Assembly: GCF_022811725.1 (NCBI RefSeq)
Contig: NZ_CP094527.1
Span: forward strand, 7,626,001-7,690,000
DNA length: 64,000 nt
DNA from: Mucilaginibacter sp. SMC90
Lineage (GTDB): Bacteria; Bacteroidota; Bacteroidia; Sphingobacteriales; Sphingobacteriaceae
Reading direction: 5' to 3'
The notes under the pieces were generated by a model. The model saw only the letters and a program-made list of their open reading frames with translations. It made no database searches and had not been told where the DNA came from. A program made the translations under genes and the position numbers. Positions 7,672-16,900 of the stretch are shown one piece after another; the stretch's first letter is position 1; every line of letters begins with the position of its first letter.

Positions 7672-9441
7672 ATGAAGAAAACCGCAATGCTGCTGTACTT
7701 AATGATGCAGATCATTTTGTCATGGGCACAAACACCTTATCCACAACAAATAAAAAAAGCCGATTCACTTTACAAAATAAAGGATTACAAAAATGCGGCT
7801 ATTACTTATCAAAATGCCTTTCGCTTAAATGAACAAATAGTTGATGCAGACGAAAGGTATAACGCAGCCTGCACATGGGCGTTAGCAGGGGATGCTAACA
7901 AGGCCTTCGAAAACCTGGAACTTATTATAGGTAAAAATTATTTTAACTATGACCATCTCCTAACCGATAACGACCTCAATACGATTCGCAGCGATAAACG
8001 CTGGCTCCCCCTGCTTCAAAAAATAAAAACGGCTAAACCCGCATTAATTTCTCCCGGTAAATTATATCAGGATTTTGACTTGCTGATATCCGCTTTAAAA
8101 GAAGCCCACACCGGTTTATATTGGTATATCAGCCGCCCTCAATTTGATAGTATCTGCACAGCACAGCGGCTTAAAATCAAACCGGGAATGACTGACCTTG
8201 ATTTTTATAATATTGTAGCCCCAATAGGCGCTTTTATAAAAGAAGGACATAACACCTTGCACCTGGCTGCGCAAACCCAGGCATACTTAAGGTTTAGCGG
8301 CAAATACTTTCCAATCTGTATCAAGTTTTTAAACAAAAAGGCTTACATCATTAATGATGCAGCCGGAGCTAAATTGAGGGGCTTTATCCTTACTAAGATA
8401 AACGGACGCCCGATAGATGAGCTGGTTCAAAAGTTTATAAGTTATGAACCTTCTGATGGTTATAACACAACAGGTAAATACCGGTGGATTGAGGAAAATG
8501 GCAAGTTCTCCATTTATTATGCACGCTGTTATCCGCCGGTTGATTTTTTTAATATCGAAGTATCCGACCCGGCAAATGGAGAAAAAAAGCTATTGAACCA
8601 TATCCCATCGTTGAGCTTCGATGATTTTGTTAAACAGATCAGAATGGTGGCGGGTCAAATTCCAGGCATAACGTATGCTTCGCCGGCTAAACTAAAAATT
8701 GATACGCCTTCAAACACTGCTGTGTTAACCATTAATACTTTTTCAAGCAGCAGGTACAGGGCCGCAGGCATGAAGTTCCATAACTTTATTGATTCGGCAT
8801 TTGCCACAATAAATGCCCGGCACATAAAACACCTTGTTATTGATGTACGCAAAAATGGCGGCGGCACCGAGGGATATGAAGATTACCTGCTTGCATATCT
8901 TACTGATAAGGATTACCTGAAATATAAATATGTACAGGCATCGGCTTTTACCTATTCATTTTATCGCTACACCGATTATAAGAATGATTATAAAGACCTT
9001 GATAATGAATTGAAAGAAGAACATTACCTGGAAAAGGATGGCAGGGTATTAAGACGCCCCGGAATTCAGGAACATGAAAAGCCAAAACCAGGTTCATTTA
9101 AAGGCGACATTTATATTTTAATTAGCGGCCTAACTTATTCGGGAGGCTCTGAATTTACTTCACTGGCCCGAAACCATACCAACGCCCTGTTTATTGGCGA
9201 GGAAACAGGCGGCGGCTATTATGGCAATACAAGCGGCATCCGGGTCACATTAACGCTTCCAAACTCTAAACTCGAAGTCGGTATCCCTATCCTCAAATTT
9301 ATAGTAGATACCCCTAAAGGCGACATCCCTTTTGGCCGTGGCACCTTACCCGACTATGAAACCATGCCAACAATTAACCAGTTTTTAACCGGATACGATG
9401 CAGAAATGGAAAAGGCGAAACAACTTATTAACAAAAAATAA
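7672..9441 (+). CDS. Secreted S41 family (C-terminal processing type) peptidase with TPR-like N region
   Basis: This 589-residue protein has a signal peptide ending near Ala20 (SWAQ). An alpha-helical, TPR-like stretch follows at about 25-115 ('ADSLYKIKDYKNAAITYQNAF', 'YNAACTWALAGDANKAFENLE'). The S41 catalytic region begins near 350 with 'VLTINTFSSSRY' and 'HLVIDVRKNGGGTEGY'. The nucleophile serine is in 'ISGLTYSGGSEFTSLA' (about Ser490), and 'ALFIGEETGGGYYG' follows. It probably acts in the periplasm or at the surface, and the substrate is unknown. A helical-repeat N region on an S41 domain is a common Bacteroidota arrangement. Confidence 0.8.
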   Translation: MKKTAMLLYLMMQIILSWAQTPYPQQIKKADSLYKIKDYKNAAITYQNAFRLNEQIVDADERYNAACTWALAGDANKAFENLELIIGKNYFNYDHLLTDNDLNTIRSDKRWLPLLQKIKTAKPALISPGKLYQDFDLLISALKEAHTGLYWYISRPQFDSICTAQRLKIKPGMTDLDFYNIVAPIGAFIKEGHNTLHLAAQTQAYLRFSGKYFPICIKFLNKKAYIINDAAGAKLRGFILTKINGRPIDELVQKFISYEPSDGYNTTGKYRWIEENGKFSIYYARCYPPVDFFNIEVSDPANGEKKLLNHIPSLSFDDFVKQIRMVAGQIPGITYASPAKLKIDTPSNTAVLTINTFSSSRYRAAGMKFHNFIDSAFATINARHIKHLVIDVRKNGGGTEGYEDYLLAYLTDKDYLKYKYVQASAFTYSFYRYTDYKNDYKDLDNELKEEHYLEKDGRVLRRPGIQEHEKPKPGSFKGDIYILISGLTYSGGSEFTSLARNHTNALFIGEETGGGYYGNTSGIRVTLTLPNSKLEVGIPILKFIVDTPKGDIPFGRGTLPDYETMPTINQFLTGYDAEMEKAKQLINKK

Positions 9442-9573
9442 CTGCTTAAAGTTCGGTGGCCCCTATCCAAAATCGACCATAAACATGATTAAATAACATC
9501 ACTTTGATGCCGGTATAAATATTAAAACTCTCCTCAAAAACCCTATCGTTTGTACACATCTTTAAAAAAAGTG

Positions 9574-9745
9574 TCATTTCGATTGAGCAGCGGCGGATTG
9601 AGTGATGGAGCGAAAGAGAAATCTTCTACGTCTGGCTTTACAACTATACCTGTAAAAGCAGGACGTAGAAGATTTTTCGCTATCGCTCAAGAAATAATTT
9701 CCCCTCACTTTAACACACAAGCCACCCCTTGGCTCGTCGAAATGA
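9574..9745. repeat. Long hairpin repeat element
   Basis: The outer arms are TCATTTCGA (9574-9582) and TCGAAATGA (9737-9745). Inside, AATCTTCTACGTC pairs perfectly with GACGTAGAAGATT. It is one of several intergenic inverted repeats in this window whose ends read GTCATTTCGA or GTCATTGCGA. The remainder of the 9442-9892 interval shows only the promoter before the patatin fragment. Confidence 0.7.
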
Positions 9746-9824
9746 TATTTTTTCTATCAATGATAGGATTAAAAAGCTGTGTCCACACAATAGCAAAAAA
9801 CAGGACAACAAATAATATATCCTA

Positions 9825-9855
9825 TTTGAAAAATTGAATTAATTTGCTAATTTTC
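9825..9855 (+). promoter_or_regulatory. Promoter of the patatin/metallopeptidase cassette
   Basis: TTTG (9825-9828), a 19-base spacer and TAATTTTC (9848-9855), one mismatch from TAnnTTTG. It lies 37 bases before the ATG of the patatin remnant and could still drive the downstream metallopeptidase and MBL genes. Confidence 0.5.
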
Positions 9856-9892
9856 AGTGAATTAAACACGCAATATACCTAAGCCATTTTTT

Positions 9893-10132
9893 ATGAAAAA
9901 CATCGCATTAGCTATGTCTGGCGAAGGTTACCGGGCCCTCGCATTTTCGTTTGGCGCTTTATCCTATCCGAACAACGTAAGGTACGGAGACCACTATCTA
10001 TTAAAAAACGTAACCTTCGTAAGTTCAACTTCGGGCAGCAGTATTACCCCTATTGCCTGCAGCGCAGCCTTGTGCCTGGGCCACGCTTTTTCGATGATCT
10101 ATTACCTGCTACTCCATGCCACCGACGCCTAA
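9893..10132 (+). pseudogene. Truncated patatin-like phospholipase (N-terminal remnant)
   Basis: Only 79 residues remain of a family that normally has at least 250-300. The start MKNIALAMSGEGYRALAFSF corresponds to the patatin oxyanion-hole motif GGGxRA, here GEGYRA. 'VSSTSGSSITP' corresponds to the nucleophile elbow GxSxG/STSGGS, here degraded. The catalytic Asp (DGG/DGA) domain is missing. After the TAA the same frame stays open to about 10260 but shows no patatin motif. The metallopeptidase gene starts 91 bases later. This looks like decay of a lipase gene formerly part of the same cassette; a functional micro-protein is less likely. Confidence 0.7.
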
Positions 10133-10223
10133 AAAGGTTTCAGCCCTTTAATGACTTCGGCCGAAAAGCAACTATTAAAAGTTATCAATAAGCCATCTGC
10201 AACCACAATTAACCCCCAAGTAT

Positions 10224-12188
10224 ATGAGCTTACTCAACTACCCGCAGCCTTTTTACCGTAAGTTAAGAGGCTATGCTTTCGATCCTTCTTTTTCTTCTAC
10301 GCTGGCCAAGCGCCAGGTTAACGAAGTGATCTACAAGATTAAATGGGAACCGACGGAGCCGGGGCCGCAGGGAGAATACGTAGAAGTGATTGATTATGAC
10401 CCAACCAAACAGTGTTATTACGCAGCGCTTTCGCTGGAAGAGCCCTTTGTTTTAGCCGATTATGGGATGGCCCTTTCCGAAGGCGACCCACGCTTTCACC
10501 AGCAGCAGGTTTACGCAGTGGTCATGAGCGTAATCAGCCAGTTTGAAAAAGCCCTTGGCCGAAAGATCATATGGTCAAAAATTGGGAAGCTTACAGGAAA
10601 AGGCAGTTCACGAACAGAGTATGACCATCGGTTTATCCAGCGGCTTCGCATTTATCCGCATGCCATGCGCCAGCAAAATGCTTTTTATTCGCCGGAAAAG
10701 AATGCCCTGCTGTTCGGTTATTTCCAGGCCTCCAATAACTGGGATGGTAATAATGTACCCGGCGGCGCTATCTTTACCTGCCTCTCGCCGGATATCGTTG
10801 CCCACGAAACCACCCACGCCATCCTGCACAGTATCCACCCCTACCTTACTCATGATACCAATTTGGATATGCTGGCTTTCCATGAAGGTTTTGCAGATAT
10901 TATTGCCTTGCTGCAGCGTTTTACCTTCCGTTCGATAGTGGAGGATCAGATCCGTAGCTCCCGGGGCGATATGCTTTCGCCCGAAAGCATGCTTGGCGAC
11001 CTTGCTATCCAGTTTGGGCAGGCCGTATCTTCTAACCGTCGCGCGCTGCGCAGTTTCCTGGTTGGTATGGAACCCGACCCTGCCAAATTCCATACCGTTA
11101 CCGAGCCCCACACCCGCGGCGGCTTACTGGTGGCCGCAGTCTTTGACGCTTTCGCCCGGCTTTATAAATACCGCGTTGCTGATCTTCTCCGCCTGGCTTC
11201 AAACGGCACAGGCATCCTGGCATCCGGCGAGATTGACCCCGACCTGGTGAAGCGCCTCTCTAACGAGGCCTGCGATATTGCCGGTAAACTGATGCAGATC
11301 TGCATTCGCGCATTGGATTACTGTCCTCCTGCCGATCTGACCTTTGGCGACTATCTGCGCGCCCTGATCACTGCGGATGTGGAATATAACCCGGATGATG
11401 AAGAGGGCCTGCGCTTCGCCCTGATGGAATCTTTCCGCCGCTGGGGCATTATCCCCCAGGAGGTCAATACTTTCTCTGTAGAGGCGCTAAAATGGAAGTC
11501 GCCCGGCGATTATTTCGTGGATGATAACGATTTAAAGGCACTAATCGACAAGATCAAGTATACTTTCGATCCAACTTATGAAAAATCTCCTAACCCGCAA
11601 CTCAACAAGGTGCTGAGCAGTATTGAACGTATTTTGAGGGAGAACGACCGCCACGCCATTTTCACCGAATCCCAGAATCTATCCGCAATTGTCCATCAAT
11701 TCTTCGATCATAAAAAGGAGCCCGGGGTACCTGTTAATGAAAACCTGCTTGGCATGAATTTTAAGCCTATCACTTACAATTATATTGACACCGGCGCGGA
11801 TGGCGTGGAAACTGAAAGACAACTAAAGGCAACCGGCCGGAATAAATTCCAGGTGTATAAATGCCGGCCGCAGATTTTGCCCAGTCCTGAATCAGGCAAC
11901 AGCGTAAAAACTATGGTGATCATGTTCCTGCAAAAGGTATTTGTCGATCTGAAAGGCAGCCCCTACCAGGGCTTTTTCCCCAACGATCAATATGCCTTCC
12001 GCGGTGGAGCTTCCCTGATCATCGATATGGCCAATTACGAGATCAAATATGTGATCAAGAAAAGTGTCGGCAGTGCCGACCGGCTAATCCGCCAACTTGA
12101 TTACGCAATTGCCAATATGCGTGATGCCGATAATAACGCCCTGCTGATGCAGGACGATGAACCCTTTGCAGCCTTACACATCCATTAA
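10224..12188 (+). CDS. Cytoplasmic gluzincin-type zinc metallopeptidase
   Basis: This 654-residue protein has no signal peptide. The zinc site reads 'DIVAHETTHAILH' (His194-Glu195, His198), followed 23 residues later by 'FHEGFADIIALL' with the third ligand Glu221. This HExxH...E spacing defines gluzincins. Upstream, a 'DPRFHQQQVYAVVMSVISQFEKALGR' helix resembles the thermolysin-like pro-segment/early catalytic region. The C-terminal 400 residues are not recognised. The DNA is visibly richer in G+C and CGG/CCG codons than flanking genes, which suggests acquisition. It is followed after 11 bases by the MBL-fold gene, so the two are probably cotranscribed. The target protein is unknown. Confidence 0.75.
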   Translation: MSLLNYPQPFYRKLRGYAFDPSFSSTLAKRQVNEVIYKIKWEPTEPGPQGEYVEVIDYDPTKQCYYAALSLEEPFVLADYGMALSEGDPRFHQQQVYAVVMSVISQFEKALGRKIIWSKIGKLTGKGSSRTEYDHRFIQRLRIYPHAMRQQNAFYSPEKNALLFGYFQASNNWDGNNVPGGAIFTCLSPDIVAHETTHAILHSIHPYLTHDTNLDMLAFHEGFADIIALLQRFTFRSIVEDQIRSSRGDMLSPESMLGDLAIQFGQAVSSNRRALRSFLVGMEPDPAKFHTVTEPHTRGGLLVAAVFDAFARLYKYRVADLLRLASNGTGILASGEIDPDLVKRLSNEACDIAGKLMQICIRALDYCPPADLTFGDYLRALITADVEYNPDDEEGLRFALMESFRRWGIIPQEVNTFSVEALKWKSPGDYFVDDNDLKALIDKIKYTFDPTYEKSPNPQLNKVLSSIERILRENDRHAIFTESQNLSAIVHQFFDHKKEPGVPVNENLLGMNFKPITYNYIDTGADGVETERQLKATGRNKFQVYKCRPQILPSPESGNSVKTMVIMFLQKVFVDLKGSPYQGFFPNDQYAFRGGASLIIDMANYEIKYVIKKSVGSADRLIRQLDYAIANMRDADNNALLMQDDEPFAALHIH

Positions 12189-12199
12189 ACCCCTTCACC

Positions 12200-13597
12200 A
12201 TGCCTGCTACTGCCAATATCCGTATGTATAATCAGAACAATCTTGGAGATTGTTTCCTGATCAGGTTTACCTCCGGAGAGGAGGAAGCTTATTTGCTGAT
12301 CGACTTCGGGTCATATGAGGGCACCAATGCCAAACGGGAAAAAGAGATAGCCGAAGATATCATGAAAACGATAGGTAATAAAAAACTAACTATCGTTCTT
12401 ACCCATCAGCACAAGGACCACCTGAGCGGTTTCCTTACCGCCGGAGATATCCTGAAAGGCAAAAACAAGCCCGAGCGGGAGCTTTGGCTATCCTATCTGG
12501 ACAGCGAAACCAGTAAAGAAGGCAATATAATCCGCTCCGCTACCGAAAAATACTGGAAAAAAAACGCAAAAACCGAACCGCTCCTCAAAAAGAACTTTGG
12601 CCATGTGCCTAAGGTTAAAAATATGATTAACCAGAAAAAAGGGTTTGATTTGTTTTCTGAAGGGCAAACCGGGGGCGCTGCCATCACTAAGCTTCTGGAA
12701 ATTGCCGGCAAAAAGCCGCGCTTTCTTACCCCGGGCGATGCTTTCCTGATGCCGGGGATCAGCAAAGGGGTTAAAGTATATGTACTTGGCCCGCCCTTTG
12801 ATAATAAGCAACTCACCAAAATGAACCCCGGCAAAGATGAAGCTGTGATTGGCCTTAATGCCATGGCCGAACTGGCCAATATGGACTTGTCAGGCAGCCT
12901 GATGCTTGACGCGCTTAATTCATTGGATACGCAAACTCCATTTGAAGAAAGCGACTTTCCTTTTAACCGCCGCTTTTTCGATACCGATCCCGCTAACCCT
13001 ATTAAGGCCGCTTATGAAGATCCAGACAACGACTGGCGAAAGATAGAACACGATTGGCTCAGCGAGATAGGCCGTTTATCCCTTTATATGGATAAACTCA
13101 CCAATAATACCAGCCTAGTTTTGGCCTTTGAACTTGTAGAATCCAAACGGGTATTGCTTTTTGTGGGCGATGCACAGATAGGCAACTGGCAAAGCTGGTT
13201 TAATATAAAATTCAAGAAAACTGCTGTTACCGGCGAAGACCTGCTGAAGCGAACTGTGCTTTACAAAGCAGGCCACCACTCAAGCCACAATGCCACTTTA
13301 AAACAGGGATTGGAGCTGATGAACGAAAAGGAGTTGGTTATTATGATCCCGGTTAACGAAAAGGTAAGTACCAAGTTTGGCTTTGCCATGCTTAAACCCG
13401 AAATGCTCCGTGGCTATCATCGCAAAAGCAAAGGCCGCGTATTGCGCGCCGATACCATTGAACAGGACGGCAGCAAGTTTCAGTTGGATTTCCCTTTTGC
13501 TACCCGCGCCGACCTTAAAGACCGGCTTACCATTCACCAGCCAAACAATACCGACCCTTACCTATGGATGGAGCTGACCGTAAAAGATGAAGATTGA
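12200..13597 (+). CDS. Metallo-beta-lactamase-fold hydrolase, ComEC/Rec2-like
   Basis: This 465-residue protein has no signal peptide or membrane segment. MBL motifs seen: 'AYLLIDFGS' (Asp35), 'THQHKDHLSG' (HxHxDH at 69-74), 'LLFVGDAQIGNW' and 'YKAGHHSSHNAT'. The last two are the form found in the C-terminal domain of ComEC-like proteins. An insert of about 180 residues ('LAGDILKGKNKPERELW...') lies between motifs II and IV. ComEC-like MBL domains are commonly nucleases or phosphodiesterases; the substrate here is unknown. It shares the base composition of the preceding metallopeptidase gene, and the pair is followed by two tandem hairpin repeats. Confidence 0.75.
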   Translation: MPATANIRMYNQNNLGDCFLIRFTSGEEEAYLLIDFGSYEGTNAKREKEIAEDIMKTIGNKKLTIVLTHQHKDHLSGFLTAGDILKGKNKPERELWLSYLDSETSKEGNIIRSATEKYWKKNAKTEPLLKKNFGHVPKVKNMINQKKGFDLFSEGQTGGAAITKLLEIAGKKPRFLTPGDAFLMPGISKGVKVYVLGPPFDNKQLTKMNPGKDEAVIGLNAMAELANMDLSGSLMLDALNSLDTQTPFEESDFPFNRRFFDTDPANPIKAAYEDPDNDWRKIEHDWLSEIGRLSLYMDKLTNNTSLVLAFELVESKRVLLFVGDAQIGNWQSWFNIKFKKTAVTGEDLLKRTVLYKAGHHSSHNATLKQGLELMNEKELVIMIPVNEKVSTKFGFAMLKPEMLRGYHRKSKGRVLRADTIEQDGSKFQLDFPFATRADLKDRLTIHQPNNTDPYLWMELTVKDED

Positions 13598-13628
13598 AAG
13601 CATTGCCTTACTGATGTTTTATGGGTTG

Positions 13629-13800
13629 CTTAGAAATTGTTTAAAAATGACAGTTTTTGAATGTAGAGACGCATCACATGCGTCTTCCGAGTGCAATTTC
13701 CGACGGGATTAGGAGCCTTTTGAATCAGCTTGTCCGCCGGGAGACGCATGTGATGCGTCTCTACAAAAAACTTTCGATTCGTTTTTAAACAGCTTCTTAG
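13629..13800. repeat. MITE-like hairpin element, copy 1
   Basis: Two perfect 24-bp arms (13662-13685 and 13742-13765) are centred on GACGCAT-CAC-ATGCGTC. They are flanked by degenerate terminal inverted repeats of the form CTTAGAAATTGTTTAAAAA. No coding capacity is seen. It shares the CTTAG at its right end with copy 2, giving a head-to-tail tandem. Confidence 0.8.
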
Positions 13801-13955
13801 AAACTGTTTAAAAATGAAAAAAATTGTAGAGCATAATTGCGTCTCCCGCATGACAAGCCTATTTCAAAAGCGTCTCAACTGCCGTCAATTGCAAGCGGGA
13901 GACGCAATTATGCGTCTCTACATTCAAAAACTGTCGTTTTCAAACAGCCTCTTAC
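13796..13955. repeat. MITE-like hairpin element, copy 2
   Basis: It has the same architecture as copy 1, with a perfect 19-bp inner arm pair GCATAATTGCGTCTCCCGC (831-849 of kb 13) and its complement (895-913). The outer ends are CTTAGAAACTGTTTAAAAA and TTTTCAAACAGCCTCTTAC. The loop differs from copy 1, so this is not a simple duplication. It fills the gap between two convergent genes. Confidence 0.8.
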
Positions 13956-13961
13956 TGATCA

Positions 13962-16900
13962 TTAAGCAGCCGGTAAACTCAAATAAAATGTAGTACCTAC
14001 GCTCATAGTTGTTTCAAACCATATTTTACCATTGGCGTTTTCAATGGAATTTTTGATGAATGCCAGGCCCAAACCCGTTCCCGAACTTTTGGTAGTAAAG
14101 TTTGGCTCAAAGATCTTTTCGCGCATTTCTTCAGGGATCCCGTTACCGTTATCCTTAATGGTAAGCAGGATGTTTTTACTGGTAACCAGGTAATTGATAT
14201 CTATTACACATTTCCTGTCATGCGGGGTAGCTTCAATAGCATTTTTTAGCAGGTTATTGAAACAGCGCAATAGCTGGTCGCGGTCGGCATTGATAGTAAA
14301 TGCGCTTTCAGGTTGCTGGTAAGCTATTTGTACGTTATCCATTTGCTTAAAAATGGTAACCGCCTGGTTCAGCATATCAAAAATATTGATCTGCTCAATA
14401 CGGGTATCAGGCATTTTGGCAAAAGCCGAAAACTCTGACGCTATTGATGACAGGCTTTCAATCTGCTCGACAAAAGATTTGCTGAAACGTTCAAATTTTT
14501 GATCAAACTTAGGGTCTTTATCCTTCCATGATTTATCAAGCAGCTGTAAGCCCAGTTTTAGCGGCGTTAGCGGGTTTTTAATTTCATGGGCTACCTGTTT
14601 GGCCATTTCACGCCAGGCGCTTTCCCGTTCAGATTGTGCAAGCCGCTGGGCACTGTTTTCCAGTGCCGATATCATTTTATTATATTCCTTAACCAATGCC
14701 CCGATCTCATCATCGCGCGACCATTTAATATGTTCGTTCTTTTTACCGTAGATGGTTTTGCTAAGGCTTTGCTGTATAAAATTTAACGGTGCGGTTATCT
14801 GCCTGGCAATAATGATGGCAAACAAGCCTATCGCTATAAAAACAATAGCATACACGTTAATCATTACATTAAGCAATGAACTTATGCGCTCGCGATAATC
14901 TGTTTCATTACTAAAGTAAGGCAGCTGGATATAGGCCACAGTTTTATTTGATGAGGATAGGGTTATTGGGGCGTAAGCCGCCTTGTAACTCAAATCCCCT
15001 ATTCTTTCGTCGTTAACAAACTCGGTTTTTTGCAGCTTGCTTAAAAAGATGAAAGCACGGGCATTCATTCGTTTTGCCACCAGGCCATTTTCATAAATTT
15101 TGGGCTGGGTGGTTAACAACGGCACGCCGTTGGTATCAAACACCGTAAGGTCTGTTGCATAAGTATTAGCAAGTTCATTAAAATGAACCTGGCTCTCTTC
15201 GCTTATATGCTCAACATATTGGGTAAAAAGGCCGTTTTCAAATGCCGAAGCTATACGGGTTATTTTATCCCTGATCATTTTTTCCTGCTGGGTGTGGTAC
15301 TGGTTGCTGATGGATAAAAAGGTAATAAACCCTACAAGCACCAGGGTAACCACCACGGCAAGTATCATCGAGATCTGGATGCGTGTTTTATATAATACCT
15401 TATCAAAATTTATCCTGAAGTTTACCTTCAGCCCGTCTTCGGCTATGTTAAAGATCTTAATGCGGGCCCATGACCATTTTAAAGAGATGATCACCGCGCT
15501 GAATATCAGTATTACTACTAAAAAGAAGGTAAGCGACGTAACCGCATAATAAAGAGAGTTTTCCTCCCTGCTTACAACAATCAGGTTTCTTTCGCTTGGC
15601 CTGTATATCAGGTGATTGTAGGTTGTAAAACTTTCATACCAGGCGGTACTATGGTTTTGTGTTACTTTTTCGGTATACTTTTTAAGGTCTCCTTTAAACT
15701 CACTGTTATCAAGCGAATAAACATAAGTACCGCGCTGGCTCAGTAGTTTATTATCACTGTAAAAAGCATAAGAGTAATCTTTAAAATCATTTTCCGGACT
15801 TATGTTGCCATCAATAAGCAGCTCAGGAAAAGTGCCCGATAACTGAAGCGGCTTTGATTTAAGTTCGATAACAATGGTACCTAATTGCCTGTTGCCGGTA
15901 TTTACAGGCAATATGGCAAAGTAATTCTGGTATCCGAACGATTCGTTTTCCCGGTAAAAATAGTCGGATACTTTAAATGAGCTGTATAGTACCAGGTCTT
16001 TAAACACGCTCAGTGCATAGTTTTTATCCGCCGATGTGGGCTCTTCACTGGCATTATATTCATGAACCTTAAACTCATACTTTGACAAGTAGCCATCAAA
16101 ATAAAGCTTTTGAAAACGGGTTTTGAGATAATCGCCATTGTGCAGCCCGTTGGTAAAATAGCGCACTATAGCAGTATCCGTTATAATTTGATTCTCTACC
16201 TTTTTAAAAATGTAATCGGCAGTGGCATCGTCCGGAATTTCCAGTTTTTGAATCAGTGCTTTTCGGGTTTCATGCTCTTTCAGATCTTCAAAATGGTTAA
16301 GCTTAATGGCCGCTATAAGCGCACAAATAAATACTATACCTAAAAATGAAGTGGCAAAAAGCTCCCCTTTATAGTAAATGAAGTTATAGGCCCGTATCAA
16401 TACGAGCAATGTCCATAAAATATAAAACAGCGTAAATTCGTGATAATACGCAAACACAACAGTAGTTATGGTAATTCCGAACAAAAGCAGGAATAACTGG
16501 TGCGTTTTCGGTACATTAAGCTTTAGGCATATTGTTAAAACGATTTCATTAAGGAGGTAAAATATCAAAAAGCTAAAACACAGCATCAGCACCCCTAACA
16601 GGCTAAAACCGGTTAGGCTGAGTACGTTGTTTACATCAAAATTGATTTTTGAATTAATAACCAGGCCGTAAAACAAACGCAATAGTGAAGTTGATACTAT
16701 TATGAGCGTTAAAATGGATAGAACAACTATAAAATAGCCCAGGGCTTTGTTTTGTACATTGTTAAAAAACCTGTTCCGCTGCCTGTATACAAAGCCTGTA
16801 AACCAAAAAATAAACAGAATATTGACGCAAAAATCGCCCAGCGAAGGATAAACCAGGCTTGAGCCATAAAATATGGGATTGAAAATACTGAGCTTATACG

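Noticed and set aside
9550..9837. 95-codon plus-strand frame
   Set aside because: It is a translation of the hairpin repeat at 9574-9745.
10608..11111. 167-codon minus-strand frame
   Set aside because: It is antisense to the metallopeptidase gene, a by-product of its G+C-rich codons.
13630..13851. 73-codon minus-strand frame
   Set aside because: It lies entirely within the two tandem hairpin elements.
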